DNA of 64,000 nt from Castanea sativa (taxonomy: Eukaryota > Streptophyta > Magnoliopsida > Fagales > Fagaceae), in contig NC_134016.1 of assembly GCF_040712315.1 (NCBI RefSeq), positions 21,620,390 through 21,684,389 on the forward strand. Direction: 5' to 3'. The notes under the pieces were generated by a model. It was given only the letters and a program-made list of their open reading frames with translations. It made no database searches and was not told the origin of the DNA. Made by a program: the position numbers and the translations under genes. Shown here one piece after another: positions 49,333 through 62,076 of this stretch. Within the stretch, counting starts at the first letter, position 1; each line of letters opens with the position of its first letter.

Positions 49333-52066
49333 ATGGAGAATGGCTACGATGACGTTAAATTGGCCGATAAATTCTCCGGCTTGGCCGTCACCGCCACCAA
49401 CATCGTCGATAATGATCATGATCATGATCGCAACAACAACGACAATTTGTATCAGGTAATAAAAGCCGTGGAAGCCGCCGAAGCTACCATCAAACAACAG
49501 GTTGAAGAGAACACTCGTTTGCGGAACGAGCTCCAAAACAAAATTCTTGAGCTCGACAGATACGTATGTTTTTGTTTTTTTAAAATTCTTTGAACTCTAC
49601 TCTCTGAAAGATAGCACTACGTTACACTACGATTTGACTGATTGCAGCAGAGGGTAGATGAATCAATGGCTCAAAGACATACATGGAATGGGCGGGGTCA
49701 TGAATCTGCTCCCGACGATAGGTTTAGGAACATGAACATGAACATGAACAATGCTTCGATTGCTCCATCGGGTCCAATTATTCTCCATCAAGATTTAAAG
49801 CCCAACACTGAGGCTGCTGCTACTATGCAGAGTCACGCAGAAAGCAACACCGAGACCAGCACCAGCACCAGCACCAGCAGGCCTCCTCCAGATAATGCCT
49901 TCTTCTCTTTGCCATCTACACTACCTTTCTCTCCTGGCAGGTATAATCTTCATTTCCATTTCCAATTTTAACTCAAATGCTTAGTTGCATTAATATATTT
50001 ATCTTCCAAAGATATCTTGTAAAAGATCAAAACAAGAAAGAATTTGATGAAACAAATCTAGAGTATAGTTCACTCTTTTTTTTGTCTATAAAATATGTCA
50101 CTCGGTATTATTAATTAGAATTCGCCAATGTTGTGTGTTTGTCTTAGGTATCAAATGGAAGAACATGATGCGCGGTTCAATTTAACTGGACAAGGGCTGA
50201 TGCCGATAACTGAAGTTAACAATAGTAGCAATCTCTGGAAGCAGGTATAATTCATATAGTTCTAGAAGAATTGGTTTTCTTCTTTTAAGGTAAATATTTA
50301 ATGGACCAGATGTATTTGTGTAGGATCTTGCTGTCAAGATTCGGGAACAAGAAGAGGAGATTATGCAATTACGGAAGCATCTTGCAGATTATTCTGTTAA
50401 GGTAAAAACGGCAAGCGTATATTTCTTCTTCTTTATTGTTTTCACTTATATGCTAATTGAAGTGACTAATATTAAATATGTTATGATAGGAAGCGCAAAT
50501 ACGCAATGAAAAATATGTTCTGGAAAAGCGCATTGCTTATATGCGTCTGGTAGGCAGTATATATGTATATATATATATTTTTTAATTACAAATCTTATTA
50601 CCTTCCTTTCCCCTTATTTCAGTTTGGGGTTTGATGTAAAGTTTTTTGGTTGTCTTGATACTAGGCCTTTGATCAGCAGCAACAAGACCTTGTGGATGCT
50701 GCATCAAAAGCTCTCTCATACAGACAAGACATAATTGAGGAAAATATACGTCTCACTTATGCATTGCAGGTAGTTTTATGATTCTCTTTTCTTATTTTCT
50801 CATACCTGGTGGATATTGATTTTGTGTTTGTATATTCAGCTATATTGTCAACAAAACCATCTGTTATTTTAATTATTCCATCCCCCCCCCCCCCCCACCC
50901 AAAAAAAAACCTTCAGTAGATCGGTTTTCTCAAATAGTTGTGTAAATTTGATGCTACAAATGGTGTTAGGTTGTTAGTCATATTTCCTGATTTTTTATAA
51001 TTTAACCTAAGTATTATGGTTCTATTTTATATCTGTTAGGATGCACAGCAAGAAAGATCAACATTTATTTCGTCTCTGCTGCCTCTTCTATCGGAGTACT
51101 CTCTGCAGCCACCAGTTCCTGATGCCCAGTCTATTGTTAGCAATGTCAAGGTCAAGTTTAAATAATTTTTATGTGTTGTCATTTCTGATATAGACATTAC
51201 TTCTGTCGTATTATAAATATCTTTGAAGTAGACCATAGTATAAGTACTGAACATTCATAAGCTTTCACTACTCGTACCTTTAGCTGGCAAATGAATTATT
51301 ATTACGCATTCATTTACTCCAGATATACAAATTGAAGATTTTTTTTATGTTCTTGTAATTGTGTACCATTTATAATCTTTCTTTGTACAACTCTTTAGGA
51401 GAGTTCTGTTTATACACCCTGTTTACTTAAATTTCCTCCTATTCCAAAAAAAAGCATTATAGGTAAGGAGTTCCATTTATAATCTATCTTGTTAGCGAGA
51501 TAATGAAAACCATTGTCATTAGCAGGGTAATTTCTCATACAGCCTCTCTCTCTCTCTCTTCCTCCAACCTCCTTAAGAAGGGAAGAAAGAAAAGAAAGGG
51601 AATTCTGAGATTAGTTGGATTTCTTCTGTGTCCTTTCACTTGCTTGAGAGAGATTATGGGTAGCATCCGCATCTCATTTACTTAATGTTGTCTCTCTTGT
51701 AACTTCCACTTGTGTTAACTTCTATGCTGAGATTTCTTTTGGGCGACGGTATAAAACCTTGACAATTTGTATGATATTGTAGATTGGCTTTTTCTTATTT
51801 TTCAAATTAAGTAGTCCAACATTGTTCTGGCATTGAAGGGAACAATGAAATCATGTGGAGTGAAAGGGTGGACAGTTATAGCTTGGGTCAATAGATTTGA
51901 AGGCCTTTTTATTTTTTTATTTTTAATATCAATTCAAGGGGTAGTAAGTTTGAATTACTTGCTTCAAGCTCAGATTATACTGGCTTGGTGGCTGAGCATT
52001 ACTTGCTGAAAGTTAATATTTTAAGGAGATGACTGAGGATTTTATGAGAAACTTTACATTGCTTAT

Positions 52067-52118
<52 letters not shown>

Positions 52119-55100
52119 AGATTGTCAGTAATCATTTCATAAAAAAACCTGAACCATTAGATTCTATCTAGATATAAATAGTGACAAATTTATGGCTATG
52201 CTCAGCCTTGATTTTAATTATGCAGCTATAGTCGTGGTCAACTAACTTCATTCCTTGTACATTTATGTAATATTGCATGCTAGCATGTTCCTCTCAAAGG
52301 AGACATGCATTTCAAGAGGGCCACTAAAATATTTACATGTTGGCCATTGGGCCATATTAGATGTGCCTTACTTCAAGGCATACTCTAAGCTCGCTTTAAA
52401 AAAAAATATTTCTCTTGTATGTAAGTTTTAGTATTCTCTCTAGCCTATATTATTTTCAATATAGGGAATGCCGGCATGATGCTTAGACTGTTCCAAAGCA
52501 CACCCCCTCCCCTCAAAATTTGGCTTTCTGTTTAGTTTATTTGGTGGATGGTGGTAAAGGGGATGGAGCACTGTATTTTTCATTTGTTGATGTTATGTAT
52601 ATCTGAAATTATCCTTGCTTCTAGAGGGGTCTCCCCTCCCTTCTCTTTCTCTCTAAAAAAAAGAAAAAAAAGAGCTCTCATGGAGGATAATTTTTCATAT
52701 TTTTAAAATTTGGCTTGTTCTAAAGAAATCCTGATGGAAATTATTAAAATTTCTAAAAAAAGTTTCTGCTTTATTGCAGGTCTTGTTCAAACATTTGCAG
52801 GAGAAGCTCCTTCTTACTGAGGTATGTTCTCTATATTTGAGATTCTTTATGGCTAATCTTCCGGTTCGAGTTTTGAATTGTTGCATCTGGCTTTGATCCT
52901 TAATTGATCAGTAAACTTAAACTTTGTGATGTTAGCTTAAGATATCTTGGATTTGGGTGTTTGCCAAGGAATTGGAAGTTTGAGGTTAGGTCTTACTTCT
53001 GGGCCTTGAGGGGGATGCTTTGATATCAGTTTTATCTTGGAGAAGCATTTGGCAAGCTGAAGTCCCCAGCAAAAGTGTTTTTTATTTCTGGGTTGTGGGG
53101 GTGGGGGGGTGTTGGTTGGACAGCGGCTCAGATGATAACCCTAATGGTGGATAATTTTGGAGAATGTAACAAAATTGTAGCTAATTCTTGCTGTGTGCAA
53201 ATTAAGGAGACTGGACTTTGTCATTGCGCTATTGTGCAGGAATTGTGGTTACCAGTCTTCTCTTTGTTTGGGATTTTGGATGATACCTAGGTTAGTTGTG
53301 GCATTTTTGACTTGCTGGAAAGGTTCCTTCAGTAGATACCAAAATAAAGTGATAGGATAAAGTTTTCCTCCAAACCGGTGCAAAGGAATCTCCTCCAACC
53401 CATTATGTGTCTATTCATAAAACCATCCACATGTATTAAATCACATGACTCATTAAATTATTTAAACAGGTCACATGACTTATAAATAGGTTATGTGACT
53501 AAAAGTACACATAAATGTTTGTTGGAATTACCTTGTAGTGGGATGGACAAATTTTCCTCCAAATTGGTTTGGAGGTAAACCTTGTCCAAAATGATATCAA
53601 ATGCTGACCCCTTACTTCTTATATGGTGCATGGAGAGGAAGAAACCTGAGGACATTTGAAGGCACAAAGTATTCAGTTATTGATTTAGTTGAAGACTATT
53701 TTTCAAAGTCTCTCCTTAATTGGGCGACAATAATTGATCTTACTTCTGTAGTTTCTTTACTTGAGCATTATTTGTTTTTTCTTTTTCCAAAGTTGATTAT
53801 CTTGACCATGTTCATTTTTTTTTTTTTGGTCATAGTCAAAGCTAAAGGAGTCTCAATATCAATTAACACCTTGGCGTTCAGATGTGAACCACCCGAATTT
53901 TGCTCCACAATCACCAGCCCACACCATTGGTGCACCGTTGATGACTTCAGTATGCTCATATGCCTTCTTGTTATTCCTCTACACGTCTCTCTCCCTCTCT
54001 CTCTCCCTCTGTCGCTTTTTCTAATTATATAAATTCTCTGGATCAGAACAAAAATGAACTTGAACTGGTCCCTCAACCAACACATTCCCATGGAAAGATA
54101 CCAATTTCTACTTCTGATGCTCAGACGGTCAGAGATTGGGATCCATTGAGTCACCATCATAGTGGTTTGGGTGGTGTTGCGGTACAAAATCTGGAACCCG
54201 AGGACTTGGGGAGGTATTCACCTCTTGCAAGCAGGTGAGCCTGGTCAAATGGAGACTGCTACTGTGAACTGAATGTACAAATTACAACCATCTGCATTTG
54301 TTGGTGGGTTCTGTTCTCAATGAATTTTTATGTTGAATGGTCATGTATGTGTGATTGTTGTCAAAAATGTGTGTTAATGAGAGCAAGTTGTGAATGCTCT
54401 GTACGAAATCAAATATCTACATATTCTTGTTGATTAATTGACACCTTGTTTATTAGGGCAGCCAGTTTGACTCCACTACCATTCCCTCTGTTGTTACCTT
54501 TATTCTCAAGTTAAAAATTTGATGCAATACTTATAAAAGATTCTGAAACTAATATGATCTTTTAATATTTTTTATTTTTTTATAATTTTAAAAAGAGGTT
54601 TAAAAACCTTAATCTATTTGAAATATATAACAATTGCATTTTGTGAATAAGAAGATAGCTAGGATTCTACAGTATGATTGTTGTTGCATTTTATAAGATA
54701 TCAGCTTAAAACAAACTTAATTTGCATATAAGGTGTACCTCTGCTTCTAATGAATTGTTATTGATCTATCAAAAATGAAAGTGGATAATCTTGGTTAAGT
54801 GTAAGCCCCTAGCAGACTCCCCAAAAGGAGTACTCTAACTCTAGGTGGCTTTGGCACTCAATAAGCTCAAATACATATTGCTTCCATTCTTCTTTAATAA
54901 GTGAAAGAAACAGTCCCATAAAAACCCTTTCATTCTTTGTTCTTTATTAGGTAATATTTGTCTTGATTGTTTTAAGCATGAATGTTTTTAGAGGCTGGAG
55001 GCCATTCATCATAAAAATTTTATGGTGTTGTGTAGCCTTTTATTGAGTATGGTTTTGTAATAAGTTGTCAATGTTACAAGATGTCAAAAAATGAACTTGA

Positions 55101-58100
55101 ACGGTATTCTGTTTAAACTGTCTAGGTAATAAAATGATTGCTTTTGAACAACCTATGATGGATCTTAATATATTGTTATGCAATTTGAATGATTGGATGG
55201 CTGCTTTTAGTTTTCATTCCTTCTCTAAATTTGTTGAATTTTCTTGATTTTTGTAATTATAATGGATTTTATTGGTTGTTGTGCACAACCTTTGCACTTG
55301 GAAGTGCTTTACTTATTAAAAAATAATAATAAGATTGTTTAATTTAGCACCTTTTGTGGTCTCTCCCCCACCTCCCCCCCGCCAATTATTAACTAAATCT
55401 TTTAGTTTCTTTTGATGCAACTGGTGTATCAGTGTATCAATATTTGTGCTAAAATAACAGATGCCAAGAAAAACAAAAGGCCTTGGACACGCAATGAATC
55501 TTGAAGTATAATTTCTGCATCCCCCTGACCAAATCCACAGACATTAGGATTACTTGTTAATGGTTGATCAAGTTGGACTGATTCTCCCTCTGAAACAAGT
55601 TCATGTCCTGGGAGGATAATATCAATCACTTGATGTCCATCCAATGTATCCACTATGGTTATTTCGTATCCTCCTTTTCCTTAGAATTTATAGATAGCTA
55701 AAACTTGAATATCTAAACAAGTTGTATTTTGTATTTCTAGTCCAATAATTTTTATTTATGTAAAAAAAATCAGTGGATTTGTAGTAAAATCATAGTATGG
55801 GCGCTATGTGAAACTTTTAGCCAGGCTAGGCTGGGATTCAAGAACAAAAAGAAGTGGAATGATTTTCTTGTAAAAATTGTATTCTAGTATTTTATGCATA
55901 AAACGGATCGGGCTTGTATCTTTTATTTTTTGAATTTTTTTTGGTAGATAAGCCCTTTAAAAAGGCTCATGTTAAAGGTGTAATGAGAATGATTATATAT
56001 AATATGCGGTGAGAGCTTTGTGTATTTTGACTTATCCTAAACAAAAAAAAGGGGAGAGATAAAAAGAGATTCGCCACTCCCCTGACTTTTTCTGTGTCTC
56101 CCCCCTCCCCACCTCTTTTATTGCTAGATCCAGTGTTTATCTTCACAATCCCCCTCTTCCTTCACTATTGTACTTCTCTCAGTTCTCGAATGAATGAAAC
56201 TGTTTTAGTTCTTTGTAATGTACTAAATGTTTGTTTTATTTTTGGATGTTTCTCTTGTATATATGTCATGTACTAGGGTTGCACACCTTATTTGCTTCTT
56301 GATGAAATTTTTTACTTATAACAAATTGCAATAAAGGTTTGTTTATATCTGGAGGCAGACAAAATTTTAGTTTCTGGGATAGCTTTAGTAGTGACATTCT
56401 GCCTTATATATATTTGATAGATAAGTTAGGCAACTGAGGTTGCAGTAGGTTTGTGACTGGGAAATGGAGCTAATTTTGGCTTTGACAACTTGGTGCTGGA
56501 TGTGTGTTTGTATCTAAGTTTTGTTGATTTTATTTTACATTTTTGCTCGTAGGTTGTCTAATTTCTTTATGGTTCTGATGACTGTTTAAAAGGTTTTGGA
56601 TGATAGTAGGGAGTGTCTTGGAAGGTAACTGATGGTAGTAGGCAGTGGAAGTGGGATTTTAAGTACCAATTTTTTGTCAAAATTCTTCTCATTATTTAGC
56701 AACGATTCAATGTATGCTACCATTTTGGGAATTTTTTCTTTGTGGTCGTTTTTTGGTAAGATGTGTTTTAGTTTGGGTGATATCTTTGACTGTTAGTACA
56801 TCACATAGTAGAGATGGTTTGGATCTCACTTAACAGACTCTCTGTGCTTAAAGATTCAAGTATCTCATTTCTGGAGCTCAAATGTGGATTATTTGGAATT
56901 TCCTGGTTTTCACATAAGAAGATGATGAATGTTCTTGTTTTTATATTCTGAATGTCCAGTGATGGTTTGCTTGAGCTTCTAGATGATTGCTACTTTTTGA
57001 AAATTTATTTTCCATGATTGCAAGATAAAACTGGAAGGTCGAACATTTTTTAGCTTATTAAAGATGGCTTTCTCAGCACATAGTAGCTCATCTTGGCTGT
57101 TCGTTCTTACAAATTTACTTCTGGATAATTAATTCAATTAAGGATGATTTCGATGATGGACCTTGCTGTCCATGTCTCATTGTTCCTTCCACTGTTGTGT
57201 AATCTCTTCCCTTTGTTACCTTCAACAACTAATTTATATTCACCTAGTAAAACAAGCTTGCATTTCTTGGATTTATTGTGAGGTTATGTACTGATTGTCA
57301 GTGCATCATGATGATTGCATGGCAAGTGCTGCATACGTATTTTTTTATCATATAAATGTGTTGTCCTGCTCAAGTGTCTTGTTTGTCTTGCAGGATTCCA
57401 GCAGCCCATGGTATACCTGGTCAGCTTGCTGTTACTCAAAGTGAGGTACATCCAGCACGTTATGGTGAAGAAATTACCAGCAAACAGGTCACATTTCGTG
57501 AACCAGTTAGCAACAGTGAGATGGATGATCCAGAATCAGAGGCAAACCAGAATGAAAGAGAATCTTCAGCAAATTGGAGTTCAGGAAACTCACCTTACAC
57601 AACCACAATTGATGATCCTGGCTCCTCGTATTCTCCATATCTAACGCCCGTACTTGAAGAACCTTCCTCATCGTTTTCTGAGGGTAACCTTATTTTACTT
57701 TCAGTTTTGCTGTTACGTCTCAGCACTGCTGTTGGCTATTTGAAACTGATTATATTTCTATATGCAGCTGCAGATGATGATCCGTTACCAGCGATAGAGG
57801 GCCTTCAAATTTCAGGCGAAGCTGTTCCAGGACGGGAGCTCCAGGCATGCGGATATTCTATTAATGGGACAACCAGTTGTAACTTTGAGGTGCCTTTTCA
57901 GGATCTGTTTGAATCTCTCATCTCATTTTATGGGATTTGGTTACAGAAATTTCCTAAATGCACCATGAAACACATAATATCGTGGAATACCTAGATGTGA
58001 TACAAATACTAATCTATAATCTTGTGATTTTTTCTAATTTTTAATTTTTTTTACTGCCAGTGGGTACGGCACATGGAAGATGGATCTGTTAATTACATTG

Positions 58101-58670
58101 ATGGTATCTTTTTGTTTTCCTTGAGCTCACTGGTTTTGTGTGTGTTTTATTACCATCCTTATCTAGATATGTGGGTCTTATGTTGTTTCCGGTGACAGGA
58201 GCAAAGCAACCAAACTATCTTGTCACAGCTGATGATGTTGAAACATACCTTGCTATTGAAGTGCAGCCTCTGGACAACAGGAAGCGCAAGGTATTGTTTC
58301 TCTTTTTTCCCTTTTGCTCCCCCCCCCCCCCCCACCCCACACACACACACACATTTATGTTGGGACGGAGTGGGTATTGATTATGGTATTCTATCTTATT
58401 CATAATAGTACCTATTTTTAGTTGTTCTCTGTAAAATATGAAGTCAGCCAATGTTCTCTCCCTTGAATATACTTATGCACTCTCCAAACTGGTGTATATT
58501 ACACATCTGGGCATTTGGTGGTTGCAAAAGTTCTACTGCTTGTTTAACTTATAAAAAAAAAGTTCTAGATGTATAGACAATTTTAGTAGATTGATCATAA
58601 CCTTTTTCTTTGTGAATGCAGGGAGAGCTTGTAAAGGTTTTTGCTAATGACAACAAAAGGATCACTTGTG
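49333..58670 (+). CDS. Coiled-coil protein with AIR9-type (A9) repeat, 3' end outside window
   Basis: Fifteen exons: 49333-49563, 49648-49940, 50148-50244, 50324-50401, 50490-50549, 50665-50769, 51040-51150, 52780-52821, 53836-53949, 54047-54234, 57394-57683, 57768-57889, 58061-58103, 58199-58290, 58622-58670. All junctions are GT-AG and keep one frame, giving 638 residues plus one base, then GTAAGT. Residues about 35-77 and 208-345 are coiled-coil-like ([37 protein letters not shown]). Residues 377-545 are low-complexity and acidic. From about 545 an A9-like repeat begins ([58 protein letters not shown]), as in AIR9, a microtubule-associated plant protein. Function of this family is not established; homologues as I recall are At5g08440/At5g23490. 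The next intron holds a LINE. The ORF start at ATG 49333 is preferred because an upstream in-frame TTG is not a start. Confidence 0.9.
51151..52779 (+). other. Intron 7 with (GA)n tract
   Basis: A GT-AG intron of 1.63 kb. It holds (GA)n at 52071-52114 and a short (TC)n at about 51544-51560. No gene or element with defined ends was seen. Confidence 0.7.
52930..53735 (+). pseudogene. LINE ORF2 C-terminal relic in intron 8
   Basis: Fragments recall the last part of plant L1 ORF2: [11 protein letters not shown] near 53060 (family: KAP.KV.FF.W), [20 protein letters not shown] near 53220-53275 (family: C..A..LW..VF..FG), and [17 protein letters not shown] at about 53625-53680 (family: W..WRERN.RTFE). 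Frames are broken and a 53290-53590 stretch looks inserted. The second such relic in a host intron of this window. Confidence 0.6.
54235..57393 (+). other. Intron 10, 3.2 kb
   Basis: A GT-AG intron. Apart from the plastid fragment at 55443-55690, it is AT-rich with no recognisable element; open frames are short and compositional. Confidence 0.7.
55443..55690 (-). pseudogene. petA: Plastid petA (cytochrome f) fragment, NUPT
   Basis: On the minus strand the frame reads [11 protein letters not shown], then [40 protein letters not shown] and [16 protein letters not shown]. That is the C-terminal region of chloroplast cytochrome f up to its membrane anchor. Changes from the usual sequence (for example Cys in the NPNVGG position and a lost residue in the LELLVSEGES stretch) fit decay after transfer to the nucleus. 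It has no start codon of its own, ends before the petA stop, and lies antisense in an intron. Confidence 0.88.
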
Positions 58671-59640
58671 GTAAGTAATTATAATCTGATGAATCAAGTC
58701 TTGCATGGTTCTCCTTTATTTTTTGAACTATGTTTTACTTTTGCACTGCTTTCCCCTGATTCTTTTTATTGGGGTGCTCATCAATTCCTGTGCTTTTGCC
58801 TGGTTTCCTAAATTTTCTAGTACTCCCAGGAAAAGGAAGGGGGAGGGGAGGCATCGTCTGGAGTGTCTTGCCTGTCTAATTTTGTTATTGAGCTTTTCTA
58901 TGTTTTATATTGTAAATTTTTTCCCCTAATAGTTGACATAGGTTTTGTATTCCCGTCACTTGTTTGGTTGCTTAATGATACTTGTTTGTATATGCATACA
59001 GGACCCATTTCTAAATCAATTAAAGAAGTTTAGGAGAATTTCCTCAAACATTTTTGAAACATAGTATTTGTTTACGAAGAAAAAAATGGAACTAGAAAAT
59101 GCATTTTGGGCACATTTGGGAACCATTGGTAATGGAAAATATTGTAGCGCAATAAGTATTCTCATTCCTGTGTTTGATATGACATGACAAATGTTGGAAC
59201 AGGATAATATTTTATTTTAATTTCCTAAAATATCTTTATAAATTTTGTATTCATTAAGATCTTATTAACTTTTGTAGGCCTCAATTTTCATCCCCCCTTT
59301 TAAAAATCGAGAAATCCTTTATTTAAAAGGACATTAATATTTTATCTGATAATTCTAGTTTTTTCTAAATATTAACGATTGAAAAGATTAATATATAATT
59401 AAGTTTGTATGGAATTATCATAAAAAAAAAAAGTTTTCTTTATTCTAGATTGTCATATTGTGAACGTTTTCTATAATGATTTGTTTGAAGTAATTACATT
59501 TAATTCCATAGGTGGTAAGTTCTTTGCTGTGATGTAGGAAGTTTTGTCTTGTAATTATAAAATTTGAATCTGCTTTACCCTTTACTTGAAAGATGGAAAC
59601 GATAGGGAGCAAAAAATTATATGAGATAATGGTTTAAATC
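58671..59640 (+). other. Start of intron 15, no gene
   Basis: AT-rich intron sequence between the last traced exon and the LINE. No exon continuing the A9 repeat (family continues with an Asp-Pro after ITC) was found, so the next exon lies past the LINE. Confidence 0.6.
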
Positions 59641-59775
59641 TTCTGCTTGCACCAGCTCTTACTAATAATTTTGCTAACTGTTGATAGCTTCGAACAATAT
59701 GATTGGAGGCCCGGCTACCTCGAATTAGCCAGAAATCCTGTTTTAGTTTTTTTTTTTTTATCTACTGGGATCAAT

Positions 59776-62076
59776 ATGGGGGGATTCCGAAGTTTCTTTA
59801 TTGAATCTAAGTTATTTCAGTTGGTGGTGGAGGAAGGAGGGAATTTTTTTTCCCTTAAGATCTTTGAACGGGGAAAATTCTACATGCAATCGGTGTTTTT
59901 GGGCAAGAGTGCAGCCCTCTGGTTAGTGAGGAATCTGGAACACTTTGTGATTGGGGTTAGTCCTAAGCAATTTTTCACGCTCAGAGAAGGTGCTACGGCG
60001 TACACCTTGCAACGGGGGTCCAATTCTTTTGGGCAGTACGCATCAGTGACAGAGCTTAAGGTTGGTGGGCGGCGGCGAACTATCATTATTCCTGCCGGTA
60101 AATCACAACACGGATGGAGAATTTTTGGGGCTGAATTACGAAGGATGTTGGAACCTGCTCAATATGCGCTGGGTGGATTGCAGTTTGTACCGTATAGGTC
60201 TAGGCAGATCATCGAACATCATCCTCCCAGGTCTTATGTGGCAGCTGTCAAAGCTCCAGTGCAGCCAAGGTTGAAGCATGTTCAGCAGCCCCTCAACAAA
60301 GATAAGGGTAAGGCTGATTTTGTGAAGAATACTGTGGAGTTTCCTAGTGAAAAGTCTCATACACAGGTTGTAGTTTTTGAAACGCAGACTGGTAGTTCTC
60401 ATCAGGCAGCCGTGGGTGGTGGAGAGGGTGGAGTAGGTGATATTAATGGCAAGAATAAATTTGATGAGAAAATCTTGGAAGGAAATAATTGTAATATTCC
60501 TTTGAAACTCAATTTGAATTCAAAAATGGTTGAGTTTGGAAAGTTGCGTGACAATAGGAAGGGACGTTGGCTGGGGAGAGGGCTGACTGTGAGTGTGAAT
60601 GAATTTGGAAAGAGGCGGGTATTATGGGATGCTGTTAAGGGAGGGCAACAAGCTGGCAAATGGATTCCACGAAATACTGATTATTCTAAGGCAGTGGGTC
60701 TGGGTCCACCCAAGCTGAAGGCCCAAGCCTCGTTGGGTAATGAAGAATCCATGTTGGGCCTGGGATTGCTAAGCCCAACTGACTTTGAGGCTGGAGAAAG
60801 CTCACTTAGTGGATCTAAGAGTCTGGAGCCTTCTTTCCATGAAGGGGTTACGTTGCCAAGTCCAGGTGGAAATAAACATATTGCCATGAAGGAGTTTCGG
60901 CGCTCAGTGGTCAGACCCACCACATCGGAGCAACCAGCGATGCCGTCGAAGGTATCGGCGAACTCACCCATCACATCGGAGCACCCGGTGACATCGCCGA
61001 TAGCTCCGATGGTCACACCCATCATCTCGGAGCAACCTTCGACATTGCGAAGCCGGCTCCGATGGACTTCGCAGCGACGGAGGCTGAACTCGAGGGTGGT
61101 CAGTTCAGCTCGGTTCGTCTAGTCCAGCCACCCACTGAGCCGACAGCACCGGTGGTGGTGGCCCAAGTCTCCCAAGAACAGGTTTCACTAATCGGTGCTC
61201 CGTTTGGGTCGAGGTTGGGGCCGGTGGTGTCATCGGACACAATATCAGAACAAGTAAGGACTCTTGATGACCCGATAGTGTCGGAGTTGGTGCATCTGTC
61301 GTCTTCAGTGGCATCGGAGGATGGGGCTGAGGAACTTGTGGGTTTGGAAGGATTGGTTTATTCTGACTCTGAGGGAGTTCATCTCCCTGGCCCAAATATA
61401 AGGGAATTGGTTGGAGATTTGGATAAGACTTGGGGTAACTCTAAAGACTGGATTTTACAAATGCGTGATGGCCGGCAATTAGTGCTCCCATTGTCACTGT
61501 ATCGTTCTCCTGATTGTTTGTCAGTCTGCTCAAGTATAGAGGGTGAGTGTGTACCAGGCAGTGTTCCTTGTAATAATGAAGGGCAGAGGGTTACTTGGGC
61601 AGATGAGGGGCTAGTAAACTCCTTGGCTGTGGTTCCCGGGTTAGTAAGTGAGCCTTGGGAGTCTGATGAAAGGTTGAGGTCTTCTGAGGGAGGTGTTGAG
61701 CCATTAGTTGTGGTACCTTTGGCTACTGAAGGTCCGTTGGAGTTGGAGTCTAGTCCTATGAAGAAGATTGGGTGTAAGGAGTTTACAGATAACTGTCAAC
61801 TTTCACAATGGGTAACAAATAGGATAAGGGCTTTCAAGAAATCTGTGGGCACTTCACTAGAAGGTTTTGAGGAGCGGTCAGGAGTTGTTATTAGCCATAG
61901 AGGCCGAGAAGAAAGATAGACAGAAACTTGTGGTGGGTGATCAGACGAGGTTGGTTAAGTCCGGACAGAAAGGTCAGCGGGAGTTGAAAAATTTGCGGTC
62001 ATCTTTGAATGTTGAGTATGATACAAATAAAGAAAGGAGTGCAAGTTTTGAGCGGGCGGTTGTGTCTTATCAATGA
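59776..62076 (+). pseudogene. LINE ORF1, atypical
   Basis: The probable start is ATG 59776 (MGGFRSFFIESKLFQLVVEE). The N-terminal region of about 150 residues (FFSLKIFERGKFYMQSVFLG, LREGATAYTLQRGSNSFGQY, GWRIFGAELRRML) is well structured but I do not match it to the usual DUF4283/zinc-knuckle ORF1. The rest is long, Pro/Ser/Glu/Val-rich and low complexity, with a TSEQPAMP/TSEHPVT/ISEQPST repeat near 60925-61045. The frame shifts near 61030 and returns near 61878, giving the C-terminal LLLAIEAEKKDRQKLVVGDQ. Its TGA overlaps the ORF2 start as ATGA. It probably acts as the RNA-binding ORF1 by position; that is inference. Confidence 0.75.

Noticed and set aside
53768..54187. 139-residue minus-strand frame
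   Set aside because: It is the antisense shadow of exons 9-10 of the A9-repeat gene plus the (TC)n stretch between them.
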